Source: Gimesia aquarii (GTDB taxonomy: Bacteria > Planctomycetota > Planctomycetia > Planctomycetales > Planctomycetaceae). Taken from it: a stretch of DNA of 64,000 nt. The stretch is taken from contig NZ_CP037920.1 in NCBI RefSeq assembly GCF_007748195.1, positions 6,878,062 through 6,942,061 on the forward strand, in the 5' to 3' direction. This document shows positions 55,855-64,000 of the stretch, one piece after another. Both the position numbers and the translations under genes were made by a program. How positions within the stretch are numbered: the stretch's first letter is position 1; the number at the start of each line of letters is the position of its first letter. Below the pieces are notes generated by a model. It did no database searches. It was not told the origin of the DNA and saw only the letters and a program-made list of their open reading frames with translations.

Positions 55855-57377
55855 ATATTGATTGAAATCTCGACAAACTTATCATCATCAATAATAGAAT
55901 TAGTATATTTATTGCGTTCATCTGTTGACATTCGCCTTTGGTACTCTTTGATTTTGTCTGTGAGTGGAATTTCGTTTTCCAAGTCAAAAAAGAGATTGTC
56001 TGTGTTTTGAACGATCGTCCTCCCGTTTGTTCGTTCGAGCAAAGCCTTCAAAATTGCTCGGTTAGGCATTGTGGATTTCCATCCAGAACTAATCACATCG
56101 TAATTGAGCGTAGCCATTGCCACCAGATCGGGATGGTTCATCATTTCAAGTCCAATGCTCTGTGCCGTGCCATTGTGACTAAGGTGATGTGCAACTTTGT
56201 AAAATATCACTCGATTCAAGAGATCTTCTGTCGAGAGATCGGAGTCCGGTAATGTTTCATTCCAGTCAATCTCATGCCAGCTTTCCCAACTTCCAAACTC
56301 TGCATCACCGGGAAAGAGCATCACTTTTCCGCTCTCCTTAAACTCAATGGCGAGAACAAGACTCAAGTTGTTTGTCAGACTATTCATTCGCAAAGCCAAA
56401 TTCGCTGAGCTTTGTAGCCATTCGAAGTCGATTCGTCTCCAAGCCTCATTTGCGTTCTCATAGGGAGATCTTCTTAAGGTTGATTTTGAAGCGAAAGTTG
56501 ATGACGGAAAGGGAGTAAGCGTTGTATCGCTTGAAACATCGTCATTAAAATTCATAGTATCCGTAAAATAGTCACTGTCTTGAAGCTGGAATCGCAGTGC
56601 ATCGAGAGCATAGTCTTCAGGGTCTAGCTGATTGTTATGTCTATAGGATTCGCCAATTTCACCACTTTCCTTAGCAACTTCTTCGTGAGTTGCCGGTGGC
56701 CCAAGAACAAAAATTCGAATACCATCAAGACCTTCGATATCGTATAGAATCTCACCGGGAGAAAGATATTCAATATCATGTTCTCGACCTAACTGCTCTT
56801 TCGCAATTTGCATTCCTTTCAGAGGTCCCTTGTACTCCTTCTCATCTTCATTCACATGAAGATCGGCAAATTCCTGCACAGAGTTGGCAAAGTTTTTGTG
56901 AAACGACAACAGTCCGTTCGATGCCAGCGAACCTTCCAGCTGATTTTTGAACTCAAATGAATTCACATCCTCGTTTAATTGTTTGGCAGCACGGGCAAGA
57001 GCCATTTTCTTCTGGCCATATTTCGTTTTCCATTTCTTGACCTTTGGTTTCGCGTCGTTCTCAGACCATCCCATCCATAGTTCACCGACAGAAAGCCCTT
57101 CGACAAAAAGTTGTTCACATCGTTGGAACCCAAGTACATGATCCAGGTGCTCGTGCGTAATCACCAATGCATCTACGTGACCATCAAGATCACGAATGAG
57201 TTCCTTGACAAATGGCGTTAGTCCATCCTTCGATCCACTTATGCAGCCGCAATCGAACAACATTGTGAAAGTGATTTCAGTGTCATGAAGAAATTTCAAA
57301 GAGAGACAGTCCCCTGTTCCCATTTTGTACATGCGAACTTTGACATCTGTGATGGTTTTTTTCTGATCATCAGGCAT
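55851..57377 (-). CDS. Metallo-beta-lactamase-fold hydrolase
   Basis: 508 residues with no signal peptide, so cytoplasmic. VRMYKMGTGDCLSLKF is the opening strand pair of ComEC/Rec2-like MBL proteins. The zinc motif HEHLDH is at residues 75-80, with supporting ligands in VMLFPGDAEFGSW and the late VAHHLSHNGT His. A long insertion (about residues 150-320) has no recognisable domain. The GDC-type opening is common in MBL genes that sit with peptidases in bacterial conflict operons. It lies 16 bases after the metallopeptidase gene on the same strand and is almost certainly co-transcribed. Substrate unknown. Confidence 0.8.
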   Translation of the reverse strand: MPDDQKKTITDVKVRMYKMGTGDCLSLKFLHDTEITFTMLFDCGCISGSKDGLTPFVKELIRDLDGHVDALVITHEHLDHVLGFQRCEQLFVEGLSVGELWMGWSENDAKPKVKKWKTKYGQKKMALARAAKQLNEDVNSFEFKNQLEGSLASNGLLSFHKNFANSVQEFADLHVNEDEKEYKGPLKGMQIAKEQLGREHDIEYLSPGEILYDIEGLDGIRIFVLGPPATHEEVAKESGEIGESYRHNNQLDPEDYALDALRFQLQDSDYFTDTMNFNDDVSSDTTLTPFPSSTFASKSTLRRSPYENANEAWRRIDFEWLQSSANLALRMNSLTNNLSLVLAIEFKESGKVMLFPGDAEFGSWESWHEIDWNETLPDSDLSTEDLLNRVIFYKVAHHLSHNGTAQSIGLEMMNHPDLVAMATLNYDVISSGWKSTMPNRAILKALLERTNGRTIVQNTDNLFFDLENEIPLTDKIKEYQRRMSTDERNKYTNSIIDDDKFVEISINI

Positions 57378-57393
57378 GGTTGAAACCTAGATA

Positions 57394-59352
57394 TTAGTGG
57401 TTATGCAGTATCGAAAACATGTGACCAAAACTATTGTCGTGTCCAACACCAAAGTAACTCGCAAATTCGGAAATTGTTGCTGGCAGCACTTCAGATTGGA
57501 ATTGATATTGGCTTAGAATCCTTTTACTCGGTAGTCGGGTTTTTCTACCGTCTGAGCGTTTTGGTTCAAACAATGGTTTAGAGATGGCATACTTGAGCCG
57601 AACATCCTCAGAATCAAGGTCAAATATCAGAGTGGAACCTCCTTGAACTTCGATTCCTCCAATCGGTTTTCCTTCATGTCTCGGGTCGTAATAGCGAACA
57701 AATTTCCCAGAACGAATGACAACGCCCATTCTTTGTATCAAACTAAACACGATTTGATTGACAAACTTGCCATCTGGCCCAACTCGCGATACGAGCCTCA
57801 AGTTTTGAATCTGAAACGACGGACGCTCATCTACCACTGAATCGCCAAAATCAAATTTTTCCCAGTTAAAAACAAGCCCTGTCAACTTTTCGAACTCGTA
57901 TGTGATTCTGAATTTTTGCTTCAAACGCTTATGTAATCCCATAACGCGCGAATTACCTGCTACATATGTTTTTGTAATGTTAAAGATCTTTTTACGTTCG
58001 GTTTCATATAAGAGCTCTTTTCGATAGTCCTTCAAAAATTCAACAAGGATTCCGATGCTCCGCTGAGTATCAGCTGAAAGATCTATTGGGGAAGGAAAAC
58101 GCAGACTCTCTTCACTTAAGTTCTTTAGATTACTGGGATAGATTCCACGCCGTCTAAACGAATCAATGAATGCAAGTCGATAGTGGTATTTGTCGTCATC
58201 GGCTAAGTCAAAATCCGCTGTAATGATTGCCCTCAGAAAATCACCAAAAGTAATGTCAACTGGTGGGCAATAGTCGATAGCACGGATACACATATTCAAA
58301 ATGTGCTGGGCAGACTTGGATGCTTCATTTGCCAGGCGATTCACCAAATCTGGTGAGAGTTCGCCTTCTGGCATAACTCCAGATCCAGCAGTTGCAATTC
58401 TTAACAGATCCTGAATACGTCGTTTGTAGATCGTGAGAAATGCTTCAAATACTGCCGCGACAAGAATGCTTCCTCGATGATGTGGCTCCGTTACATTCTG
58501 ATATTCGGCCGGGTCGGATTTCTGTGGCACCCACTGACCGGATTCATCATATCCACCGAGTGCATTTCGCAAGCTTCCATAACGCCCGATTGATACTCCA
58601 ATTTGCTGGGCAAGTTGTCCCAACAAATTCTGGTCATCCAAATTGCCGCTTGTCCTACTAATTTGATGTTTAAGAACTTCAGGAAACGTAAAATGTTGAA
58701 ACAAAGCAATGATGTCTGCAAAAGCCTCATGAAAGGCAAGGACATCTGGATTTGTTGGTTGGTTGTATTCACGATGTAGGCCATCCAATATTGCATGAGT
58801 GACTTCATGAGCTATGATGTCATGGCTCAAACACGTAAACACTAAAGAACCGGGCATTTGCAATGCGACGTCGTTGGGTGTAGCTGAAAAATATCCGAAT
58901 AGTACAGCTTTCTTAAGCGGGCTGTAGTAGGCATTTGCCTCTCGAATTGCATGCGGGTAAATACGCAGCCTTGGAACATAGTCTTCATATGCACCCTGAC
59001 CTTCTTTCAAACGCGTAGACCAAAATAGCTTTCGTCCGAGAGCTTTTTCAAAATTCTTGATGGTTACCATTGCAACGGCATAAACCATCTGTTGGTGAAA
59101 CTGTGGATTGCTTTCGCTCGGGTCTAATCCTTTATTTACCAGTTCATATTCGCCACTCAAATCAACAGGTTTATACATTTGCTTGATTGTTGGATCGTAG
59201 TCAACGACTTCGATATACTCACCTATTGGTCCTGGTTTGAGTTCTTCCCAGGGAATGTGATAGACAATTGTATTAATATCAACTGTGTCAATCTGCAGCG
59301 AAAGTGAAGGATCGAACGCATATCCCTGCAGGTTTCTAGTTCTTGGGTACAT
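57394..59352 (-). CDS. Gluzincin-type zinc metallopeptidase (thermolysin-like motif)
   Basis: 652 residues with no signal peptide or membrane segment. The zinc ligands are His182 and His186 with catalytic Glu183 in HEVTHAI, and the third ligand is Glu209 in HEAFAD (Asp213 conserved). This is the HExxH...ExxxD pattern of the gluzincins such as family M4. His291/His292 could be the extra M4 His. Residues 300-650 are of unknown type. Thermolysins are normally secreted with a propeptide; this protein lacks both, so it probably acts inside the cell. It is the first gene of a two-gene operon with the MBL-fold hydrolase. Confidence 0.82.
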   Translation of the reverse strand: MYPRTRNLQGYAFDPSLSLQIDTVDINTIVYHIPWEELKPGPIGEYIEVVDYDPTIKQMYKPVDLSGEYELVNKGLDPSESNPQFHQQMVYAVAMVTIKNFEKALGRKLFWSTRLKEGQGAYEDYVPRLRIYPHAIREANAYYSPLKKAVLFGYFSATPNDVALQMPGSLVFTCLSHDIIAHEVTHAILDGLHREYNQPTNPDVLAFHEAFADIIALFQHFTFPEVLKHQISRTSGNLDDQNLLGQLAQQIGVSIGRYGSLRNALGGYDESGQWVPQKSDPAEYQNVTEPHHRGSILVAAVFEAFLTIYKRRIQDLLRIATAGSGVMPEGELSPDLVNRLANEASKSAQHILNMCIRAIDYCPPVDITFGDFLRAIITADFDLADDDKYHYRLAFIDSFRRRGIYPSNLKNLSEESLRFPSPIDLSADTQRSIGILVEFLKDYRKELLYETERKKIFNITKTYVAGNSRVMGLHKRLKQKFRITYEFEKLTGLVFNWEKFDFGDSVVDERPSFQIQNLRLVSRVGPDGKFVNQIVFSLIQRMGVVIRSGKFVRYYDPRHEGKPIGGIEVQGGSTLIFDLDSEDVRLKYAISKPLFEPKRSDGRKTRLPSKRILSQYQFQSEVLPATISEFASYFGVGHDNSFGHMFSILHNH

Positions 59353-60255
59353 TAGAATCTGCCTGACTGCTATGTGCTAATAAATGATACTAAGGTATAG
59401 AATGACAAACTTTCACCGATTGTCAATTATTAATTTTTCGTCAAACAACTTATTAGGGATTCCCATAATCGTCCGTGAAATCACACCGAAATTGCTCTGA
59501 AATCGCGACATGCATTTGATAATTTCGTCCGAAACAGAAAACGACATCTCGCCAGACTGCACAGGAAGAAGTCTTCTGACCATGTAAGCGAATTCCGACT
59601 GCACACGTACTTAATAACACCAACGTGGGCAGAGTGAACGGAGACTGGTAGCACGAATATTCGATCGCTCGGGCTACTACTCGTTTCAAGCACAACCAAA
59701 ATAAACCATCGTTTTATTAACCAACCTTAGAGTGGTGCTTGGGTAATACTTAGTAACCCGGCGTTTTTCAGTTTGAGATTAAAAGGGGTGACAACACCTG
59801 TCTTCAATTTCGGAGCAATGTTAGTGCGCTGTTCTAGATGAGGCATGTTTTATGGGTGGTGTGTGCTTTCATCGCGATCTGCACCAATGATTGTGCTCTG
59901 ACTTTGTACGAACATGGCAAATGGTGTGAGGGGGTCAATCATCAAATTATGCGCAATTGTGTCTCGACTTGTGTCAATATGGTCCTGAAACGCATAGATT
60001 TCGCTTTGAAACTCGTTTGATCATGATCAAAATGAACATGAGTATGGAGAATTGGCTCAAAATGTGTAAGATCGAGTAACCAGAAATAAGGAGCTTTCAT
60101 AGCTAAGTTTTTTTCTCATTCAAGCTCATCCGAAACAGGGATATTTTCCTGGCTTAGATATGATACGAGATGTGCATATAGCAGAAGGACAACAGTCAGA
60201 AAACAATTTGAGAGTTTGTTTCCTGTTTTTTGATTTGTGACACTAATTGTCTCAC
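59353..60255. other. Long gene-poor stretch
   Basis: About 900 bases with no frame that resembles a protein. Overlapping 60-80-codon frames in several readings near 59413-59699 and one at 59838-60020 look like chance frames. The promoter of the peptidase-hydrolase operon should lie at the left end. A short GGTG/CACC hairpin near 59790 is the only structure noticed. Confidence 0.4.
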
Positions 60256-61578
60256 TCAATTTGCTTTCATCTTCCGGCGTTTTATGAACACGAAAGATGC
60301 TAACACAATTAAAAAGATCAGGTTAACAATCAGCATCCATTGACGATTCGATAAACCTTCGTCACTCACTTTTCCGGGTGGAACATATTTCTCGCCAAAG
60401 TTAGCTAATTTTTTCAGCCCACCATCATTGATGATGTAAAAGGCATTTTCAATGTCATCCTTAACCAATTCCCCCTCTTCCATCCCCAGTCCCTGATAAC
60501 TAAATTGATTTTCATCTATTGGATGATTCAAGATACTCTTTTCAAATTTGACCGTTCGATGATATTCAAGCTTTCCACTAGTTCGATCATGACTGGTTGA
60601 GTAAACATAAGTGGGAATAAAAATGCCATCAACTGCCTTCCATTTCCATGTTTTATGTTGAAAAGGATTGTCACCATTTTTGTTTTCCGAAAGTAACTGA
60701 CTAATAGGATTGAAACCAACCGAAGAGCTCCATATCGAAGTCGAATAATAAGAATCATCGTCACCAATTTTATTCACAATTTTATAGCTCACACCATCTT
60801 TCGTATTGGCCTGAAAAACGGATATTCGTTCCTTTACCTTTTTGACTAGTTCGGCACTACCTTCGCCTTTCAGTAAAGGTATATATAAACCAAGTCCTTC
60901 CCAGAATCTCTGAGCTGGAGAGAATCCAAAAAATGCGAGAGGATCTACAAAGTCACCATGAGAATGGCGTAGACCAATCCCAGCTGGTCTTCGAAAAGCG
61001 GCCCGTTTATTCATAGCCTGTGGGTGACCTTGTAAGGAATGAAATCCCGGTGCTACGATATCTGGGTAAAATTGAATGTAATGCTCGGAAGTAATCACAG
61101 ACCGGTCATTTATTGGATGGACATTAGGAATATTAACTACTTTCTCCGTCTCCTCTTCAAGGAATATCAGACTACTATTCTCTTTTGAGCGATAGTAGGA
61201 ATTAGAAGGAATATCGATTACAAGGTTCAATTTCATATCTGCCTTCTGGATAAGTGGCCCGGCGTCTTGAAGGTTCAGGTATTGTGCGACGAATGTTTCA
61301 CCAAGCGCATGTTTCACATGAACGAGACACTCTCCTTTCCAGGTACGCAGCTTTGAATAGTTTCCTTTGGTTTGATTGGCAAGCATTTCATATATGTTGA
61401 CTTTTTTGTCAACAACAACCTCTTGCCAATCCAGGTTATCGGAAACTTGAGTTTCCGGGGGAATTAACTCACTTTCAATATTCTCATCAGCAAAACTGTA
61501 AGTAGAAGATAGAAAGCTGATCACATAAAAAATAACAGCCCCTGCTATCAGAATGGATGAAAGATCTTTAGTTCTCAT
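60256..61578 (-). CDS. Exported membrane-anchored hypothetical protein
   Basis: 440 residues. An N-terminal signal-like helix (IAGAVIFYVISFLSSTYSFA) and a C-terminal membrane helix with a basic tail (WMLIVNLIFLIVLASFVFI then KRRK) predict a protein held in the membrane by its C-terminus with the body in the periplasm. The body, which begins with a QTKGNYSKLRTWKGEC segment and contains several beta-rich stretches, recalls the outer-membrane lipoprotein-sorting type of fold common in planctomycetes but is not a confident match. Function is unknown. It is divergent from the enolase-superfamily gene. Confidence 0.6.
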   Translation of the reverse strand: MRTKDLSSILIAGAVIFYVISFLSSTYSFADENIESELIPPETQVSDNLDWQEVVVDKKVNIYEMLANQTKGNYSKLRTWKGECLVHVKHALGETFVAQYLNLQDAGPLIQKADMKLNLVIDIPSNSYYRSKENSSLIFLEEETEKVVNIPNVHPINDRSVITSEHYIQFYPDIVAPGFHSLQGHPQAMNKRAAFRRPAGIGLRHSHGDFVDPLAFFGFSPAQRFWEGLGLYIPLLKGEGSAELVKKVKERISVFQANTKDGVSYKIVNKIGDDDSYYSTSIWSSSVGFNPISQLLSENKNGDNPFQHKTWKWKAVDGIFIPTYVYSTSHDRTSGKLEYHRTVKFEKSILNHPIDENQFSYQGLGMEEGELVKDDIENAFYIINDGGLKKLANFGEKYVPPGKVSDEGLSNRQWMLIVNLIFLIVLASFVFIKRRKMKAN

Positions 61579-61865
61579 AATACGATCTCAACTTTCCTGA
61601 AAAGAGCAAGTAGAAGGTAGATAAGTAATAAAGTCTCAGTACTATGAATTATATAAACACTCTGAAAAAATAGCTTTACTTTTCATTGTAATCATTTACA
61701 AATTCTACACGACAGTTATTAAATCTAGAAAACGGATGAAAAAGTAGACGAAACACAAAACAAGCAAGACGTAAATATTTAGGGTTTCTTATGGGTTCCC
61801 GAAACATTTTCTCACTTCACTGTGAACTCAACCACTCAGGCAGGATTTAGAAAGAGGGTACTAAC

Positions 61866-62969
61866 GTGAAAATTTCGCGAATCAAGGTTTACCAGGTGGA
61901 CTTGCCTTTGTTGGAAGGGAAATACAGTTGGTCTGAGGGGAAAAGTGTTGATGTATTTGACTCGACTGTTGTCGAAGTTGAGACAGATCTTGGAATTACC
62001 GGCTACGGCGAAGTCTGCCCTCTGGGTCCGGTCTATCTTCCCGCTTATGCACGAGGTGTCCGGGCGGGGCTGGAAGAGTTGGCACCCGCACTTCTCGGCG
62101 AAGATCCCCGGCAGTTACTCGTCATTAATCATAAGATGGATCGCGTGCTGAAAGGTCACCCTTACGTGAAGTCTGCCGTGGATATTGCATGCTGGGATCT
62201 TCTGGGACAGTTAACAGGAATGCCAGTTTGCGATCTGCTCGGTGGTCGATATGGCGAAGAAATCACTCTGTACCGGGCAATTTCGCAACGTCCTGCAGAA
62301 GAAATGGCTGAGAACATCGCACAGTATCGAGCCGAGGGCTACCGACGTTTTCAGTTGAAGGTAGGAGGCCATCCCGATGACGATATCGCCCGTATTCGTG
62401 CGGCTCGGGAAGTACTGGAACCGGAAGACAAACTCGTGGCTGATGCCAACACGGGCTGGTTAATGCATGAAGCGATGCGCGTGGTGAATGCGGTGAAAGA
62501 TATCGACGTCTATATCGAGCAACCCTGTCTGACCTACAACGAGTGCCTCAGCATTCGCCGCAATACCACGTTGCCGTTTGTGCTCGATGAGGTGATTGAC
62601 TCCTCAGCAGCCATTCTTCAAGGCGCATCCGATGGTGCCATGGATGTTGTTAATATTAAGATCAGTAAATTTGGTGGGCTTACACGCGCCAAGCAGGCGC
62701 GCGACTTGTGTGTCTCACTGGGGATTGCAATGACGCTGGAAGACAGTTGGGGCGGCGACATCGTCACCGCCGCCATCGCGCACCTCGCTCAAGGCACACC
62801 TCCCGAATTTCAGTTCACGTCTACTGACTTTAACAGTTATGTGACAACATCCATCGCCGAAGGGGCTCCCCAACGAGTCGGCGGACGCATGTCTGCCTCG
62901 ACAAGTCCGGGTCTAGGGATTCGACCACGGATGGACGTGCTGGGTGATCCGGTGTGGACCAGCGATTGA
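61866..62969 (+). CDS. Enolase-superfamily dehydratase/racemase (hydroxyproline dehydratase-like)
   Basis: 367 residues starting with GTG at 61866; GAGGG lies 8 bases upstream. The capping domain (1-125) and barrel are intact. The metal ligands are Asp193 (DAN), Glu218 (EQP) and Asp241 (LDE), and the bases are Lys165 (FQLKVGG) and Lys265 (IKISK). The late EDSWGG motif and the start ([31 protein letters not shown]) resemble cis-3-hydroxy-L-proline dehydratases, an assignment made from memory of family members. It would act on amino-acid or sugar-acid substrates in the cytoplasm. No catabolic partners are adjacent on the plus strand. Confidence 0.82.
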   Translation: MKISRIKVYQVDLPLLEGKYSWSEGKSVDVFDSTVVEVETDLGITGYGEVCPLGPVYLPAYARGVRAGLEELAPALLGEDPRQLLVINHKMDRVLKGHPYVKSAVDIACWDLLGQLTGMPVCDLLGGRYGEEITLYRAISQRPAEEMAENIAQYRAEGYRRFQLKVGGHPDDDIARIRAAREVLEPEDKLVADANTGWLMHEAMRVVNAVKDIDVYIEQPCLTYNECLSIRRNTTLPFVLDEVIDSSAAILQGASDGAMDVVNIKISKFGGLTRAKQARDLCVSLGIAMTLEDSWGGDIVTAAIAHLAQGTPPEFQFTSTDFNSYVTTSIAEGAPQRVGGRMSASTSPGLGIRPRMDVLGDPVWTSD

Positions 62970-63057
62970 AGAGGGTCCGGTTTACGCTGGCCTTTCAATA
63001 TTTTCCACTTTGGTGCGGCCCCATTGAATTCTTTTTTAGAAGAAAAAACAAACGGGC

Positions 63058-63303
63058 CTAAACCATGCCGCAGGATAGTAAAGTGGTCAGAAGCTGATTG
63101 AGATAACCGATGAACATGGAGTGTTTTTTTACCAACGATGAACCGCCATCCGCGGTTTGCGAATGCATTGATTCTACTATTGGAAGATTATAGTTTGTGC
63201 TCATCGTAATTATTCCGTAGCCGGTAGCGGGATCTCTTGACTCTCCGATGCCGGTTACTACTTGAGTAGTGCGAAGAGTTTGAAGGCGTTTTCTTGGTGA
63301 CAT
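63058..63303 (-). CDS. Possible 81-residue hypothetical ORF
   Basis: The ATG directly follows the stop of the HTTM-like gene (TAGATG), so the frame could be translated by reinitiation. The peptide (GESRDPATGYGIITM in its middle) matches nothing I recognise and has no membrane segment. It may be a small real gene or a chance frame. Confidence 0.25.
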   Translation of the reverse strand: MSPRKRLQTLRTTQVVTGIGESRDPATGYGIITMSTNYNLPIVESMHSQTADGGSSLVKKHSMFIGYLNQLLTTLLSCGMV

Positions 63304-64000
63304 CTAGGGGTACGTCGCAATGTCAATAACCCTACCGAAGTCAGAATCGTTTGGATCGGTGAGGAAGTTCCATTGATAGGTCTTGACATCAAAGCGAATC
63401 ATTTTTGCCTTTTGAGAATCGCGATTTGCGATTGTTAATATTTCATCGAAAAATGCTTGTTGGGCTTTTGAATCTTTTCCTAAAACGAACCTGTAACGTG
63501 AGTCGGCAACGGCGCCGATCCACTTTTCGAGGCGTGCTTCTTCCTTGTGTCCGTCTTCATAAACTGCCCAAATTTTTTTATAAATAATCGAGCCATCTGT
63601 CTGCGTGTTGCTATACATTTGCATTGCCGTTGCAGGGTAAAACTCGACTCGCGCCAGCCAGCAGATACTAAGCCCTAACATCATGAACAGAAACACGCTG
63701 AAGTATTTTTGGTGCAGGCTGCGTTGTTGAGTGTTGCTCAGTGGATCTTGATTTAAAGTAGCTTTTCTACGCCAAGCTTGCGGGACGCATTCACTGAGGT
63801 TGTAAAATACGGCCTGGATCAGAATGAGGTCGAAGAACAAAATGCCTTGGAAAAACAATATCCCAAGATGCATCCCAGCTGTGAGCATTGGTATGACGAA
63901 TCGAGCGCGTTTTGAAAAAAGAACGAGGCTGTAAAGTGACTCTGCCAAGACAGCAGAAATGCCCAAGGCAGAGAAAACGAAGACCGGCAGGCTGGCAATT
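63304..64000 (-). CDS. HTTM-like membrane protein, C-terminal part (cut by window edge)
   Basis: The frame stays open to the window edge: upstream of the nominal TTG start at 63966 it continues (PVFVFSALGISAV), so this is the C-terminal 232 residues of a longer protein. Two or three membrane helices (VIPMLTAGMHLGILFFQGIL, FLFMMLGLSICWLARVEFYP) precede an extramembrane tail with MQMYSNTQTDGSIIYKKI and EARLEKWIGAVADSRY. The membrane part and MxMYSN tail recall the vitamin-K-dependent gamma-carboxylase-like HTTM proteins of planctomycetes. The role is unknown. Confidence 0.6.
   Translation of the reverse strand, partial: IASLPVFVFSALGISAVLAESLYSLVLFSKRARFVIPMLTAGMHLGILFFQGILFFDLILIQAVFYNLSECVPQAWRRKATLNQDPLSNTQQRSLHQKYFSVFLFMMLGLSICWLARVEFYPATAMQMYSNTQTDGSIIYKKIWAVYEDGHKEEARLEKWIGAVADSRYRFVLGKDSKAQQAFFDEILTIANRDSQKAKMIRFDVKTYQWNFLTDPNDSDFGRVIDIATYP

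Noticed and set aside
59413..59699. Three overlapping short frames on the minus strand upstream of the peptidase gene
   Set aside because: They overlap in different frames and read as Cys/Val/Arg-rich nonsense without a family.
60190..60236. Imperfect CAGAAAAC/GTTTCCTG hairpin with a T run downstream of the membrane hypothetical gene
   Set aside because: It has a mismatch in the stem, and the T run is on the strand opposite to the transcribed gene.

Overview
The window reads as chromosome of a planctomycete, probably a Gimesia/Planctomyces-like marine member. This rests on gene families that are almost a signature of the phylum: two DUF1501 proteins, a DUF1549/DUF1553 cytochrome-c-like protein, a PVC-type heme-binding protein with HEAT repeats, a DUF1080-ThuA fusion, sulfatase and sialate O-acetylesterase genes, a RedB-type thioredoxin-fold protein, and giant secreted proteins with an N-terminal LEDRT motif. 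Base composition is moderate. Gene starts often lack a strong Shine-Dalgarno site, so several starts were chosen by domain alignment. No rRNA, complete tRNA, CRISPR array or prophage was seen.

Region 1-6.7 kb is one minus-strand surface-polysaccharide operon. In transcription order it encodes WecB, an O-antigen-type ABC permease and ATPase, a sugar nucleotidyltransferase, an NAD-dependent epimerase/dehydratase, a glycosyltransferase and the start of a second glycosyltransferase. Region 6.7-10.7 kb is a gene-poor, accessory-looking stretch. It holds a decayed IS5-type transposase, an FkbM-type and a TylF-type methyltransferase, and the 3' end of a tRNA followed by a terminator. Region 11-15 kb has a GAF/degenerate-HD protein, a DUF1501 protein and a GNAT acetyltransferase.

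Region 15.3-18.8 kb is a coupled RedB/hybrid histidine kinase pair. Region 18.8-24.6 kb is a minus-strand catabolic set: DUF1080-ThuA hydrolase, PVC heme protein and a membrane protein with a DUF1566-like domain. Region 24.8-28.2 kb is central metabolism: a phosphofructokinase with pyrophosphate-type motifs and terminator, then accC and accB. Region 28.8-33.8 kb is a GntR-regulated DUF1549/DUF1501 operon with a near-perfect 24-bp palindrome just upstream. Region 34.6-38.4 kb has a sialate O-acetylesterase and an iduronate-2-sulfatase-like enzyme, which fits a life spent degrading sulfated and acetylated polysaccharides.

Region 38.5-55 kb has a 1256-residue TPR protein divergent from two giant secreted proteins in tandem. 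The first has FG-GAP and about 18 Calx-beta repeats. The second is a right-handed beta-helix protein. Both end in the same cassette: a cohesin-like domain, paired dockerin-like repeats, and a metzincin-type zinc motif with a possible Met-turn. The cassette DNA is a mosaic of identical and diverged blocks, which suggests recent gene conversion.

Region 55-64 kb has a small PGPGW-like membrane protein, a two-gene operon of a gluzincin-type metallopeptidase and a metallo-beta-lactamase-fold hydrolase (the best candidate here for an undescribed system), a membrane-anchored hypothetical, an enolase-superfamily dehydratase/racemase and the C-terminal part of an HTTM-like membrane protein cut by the window edge.
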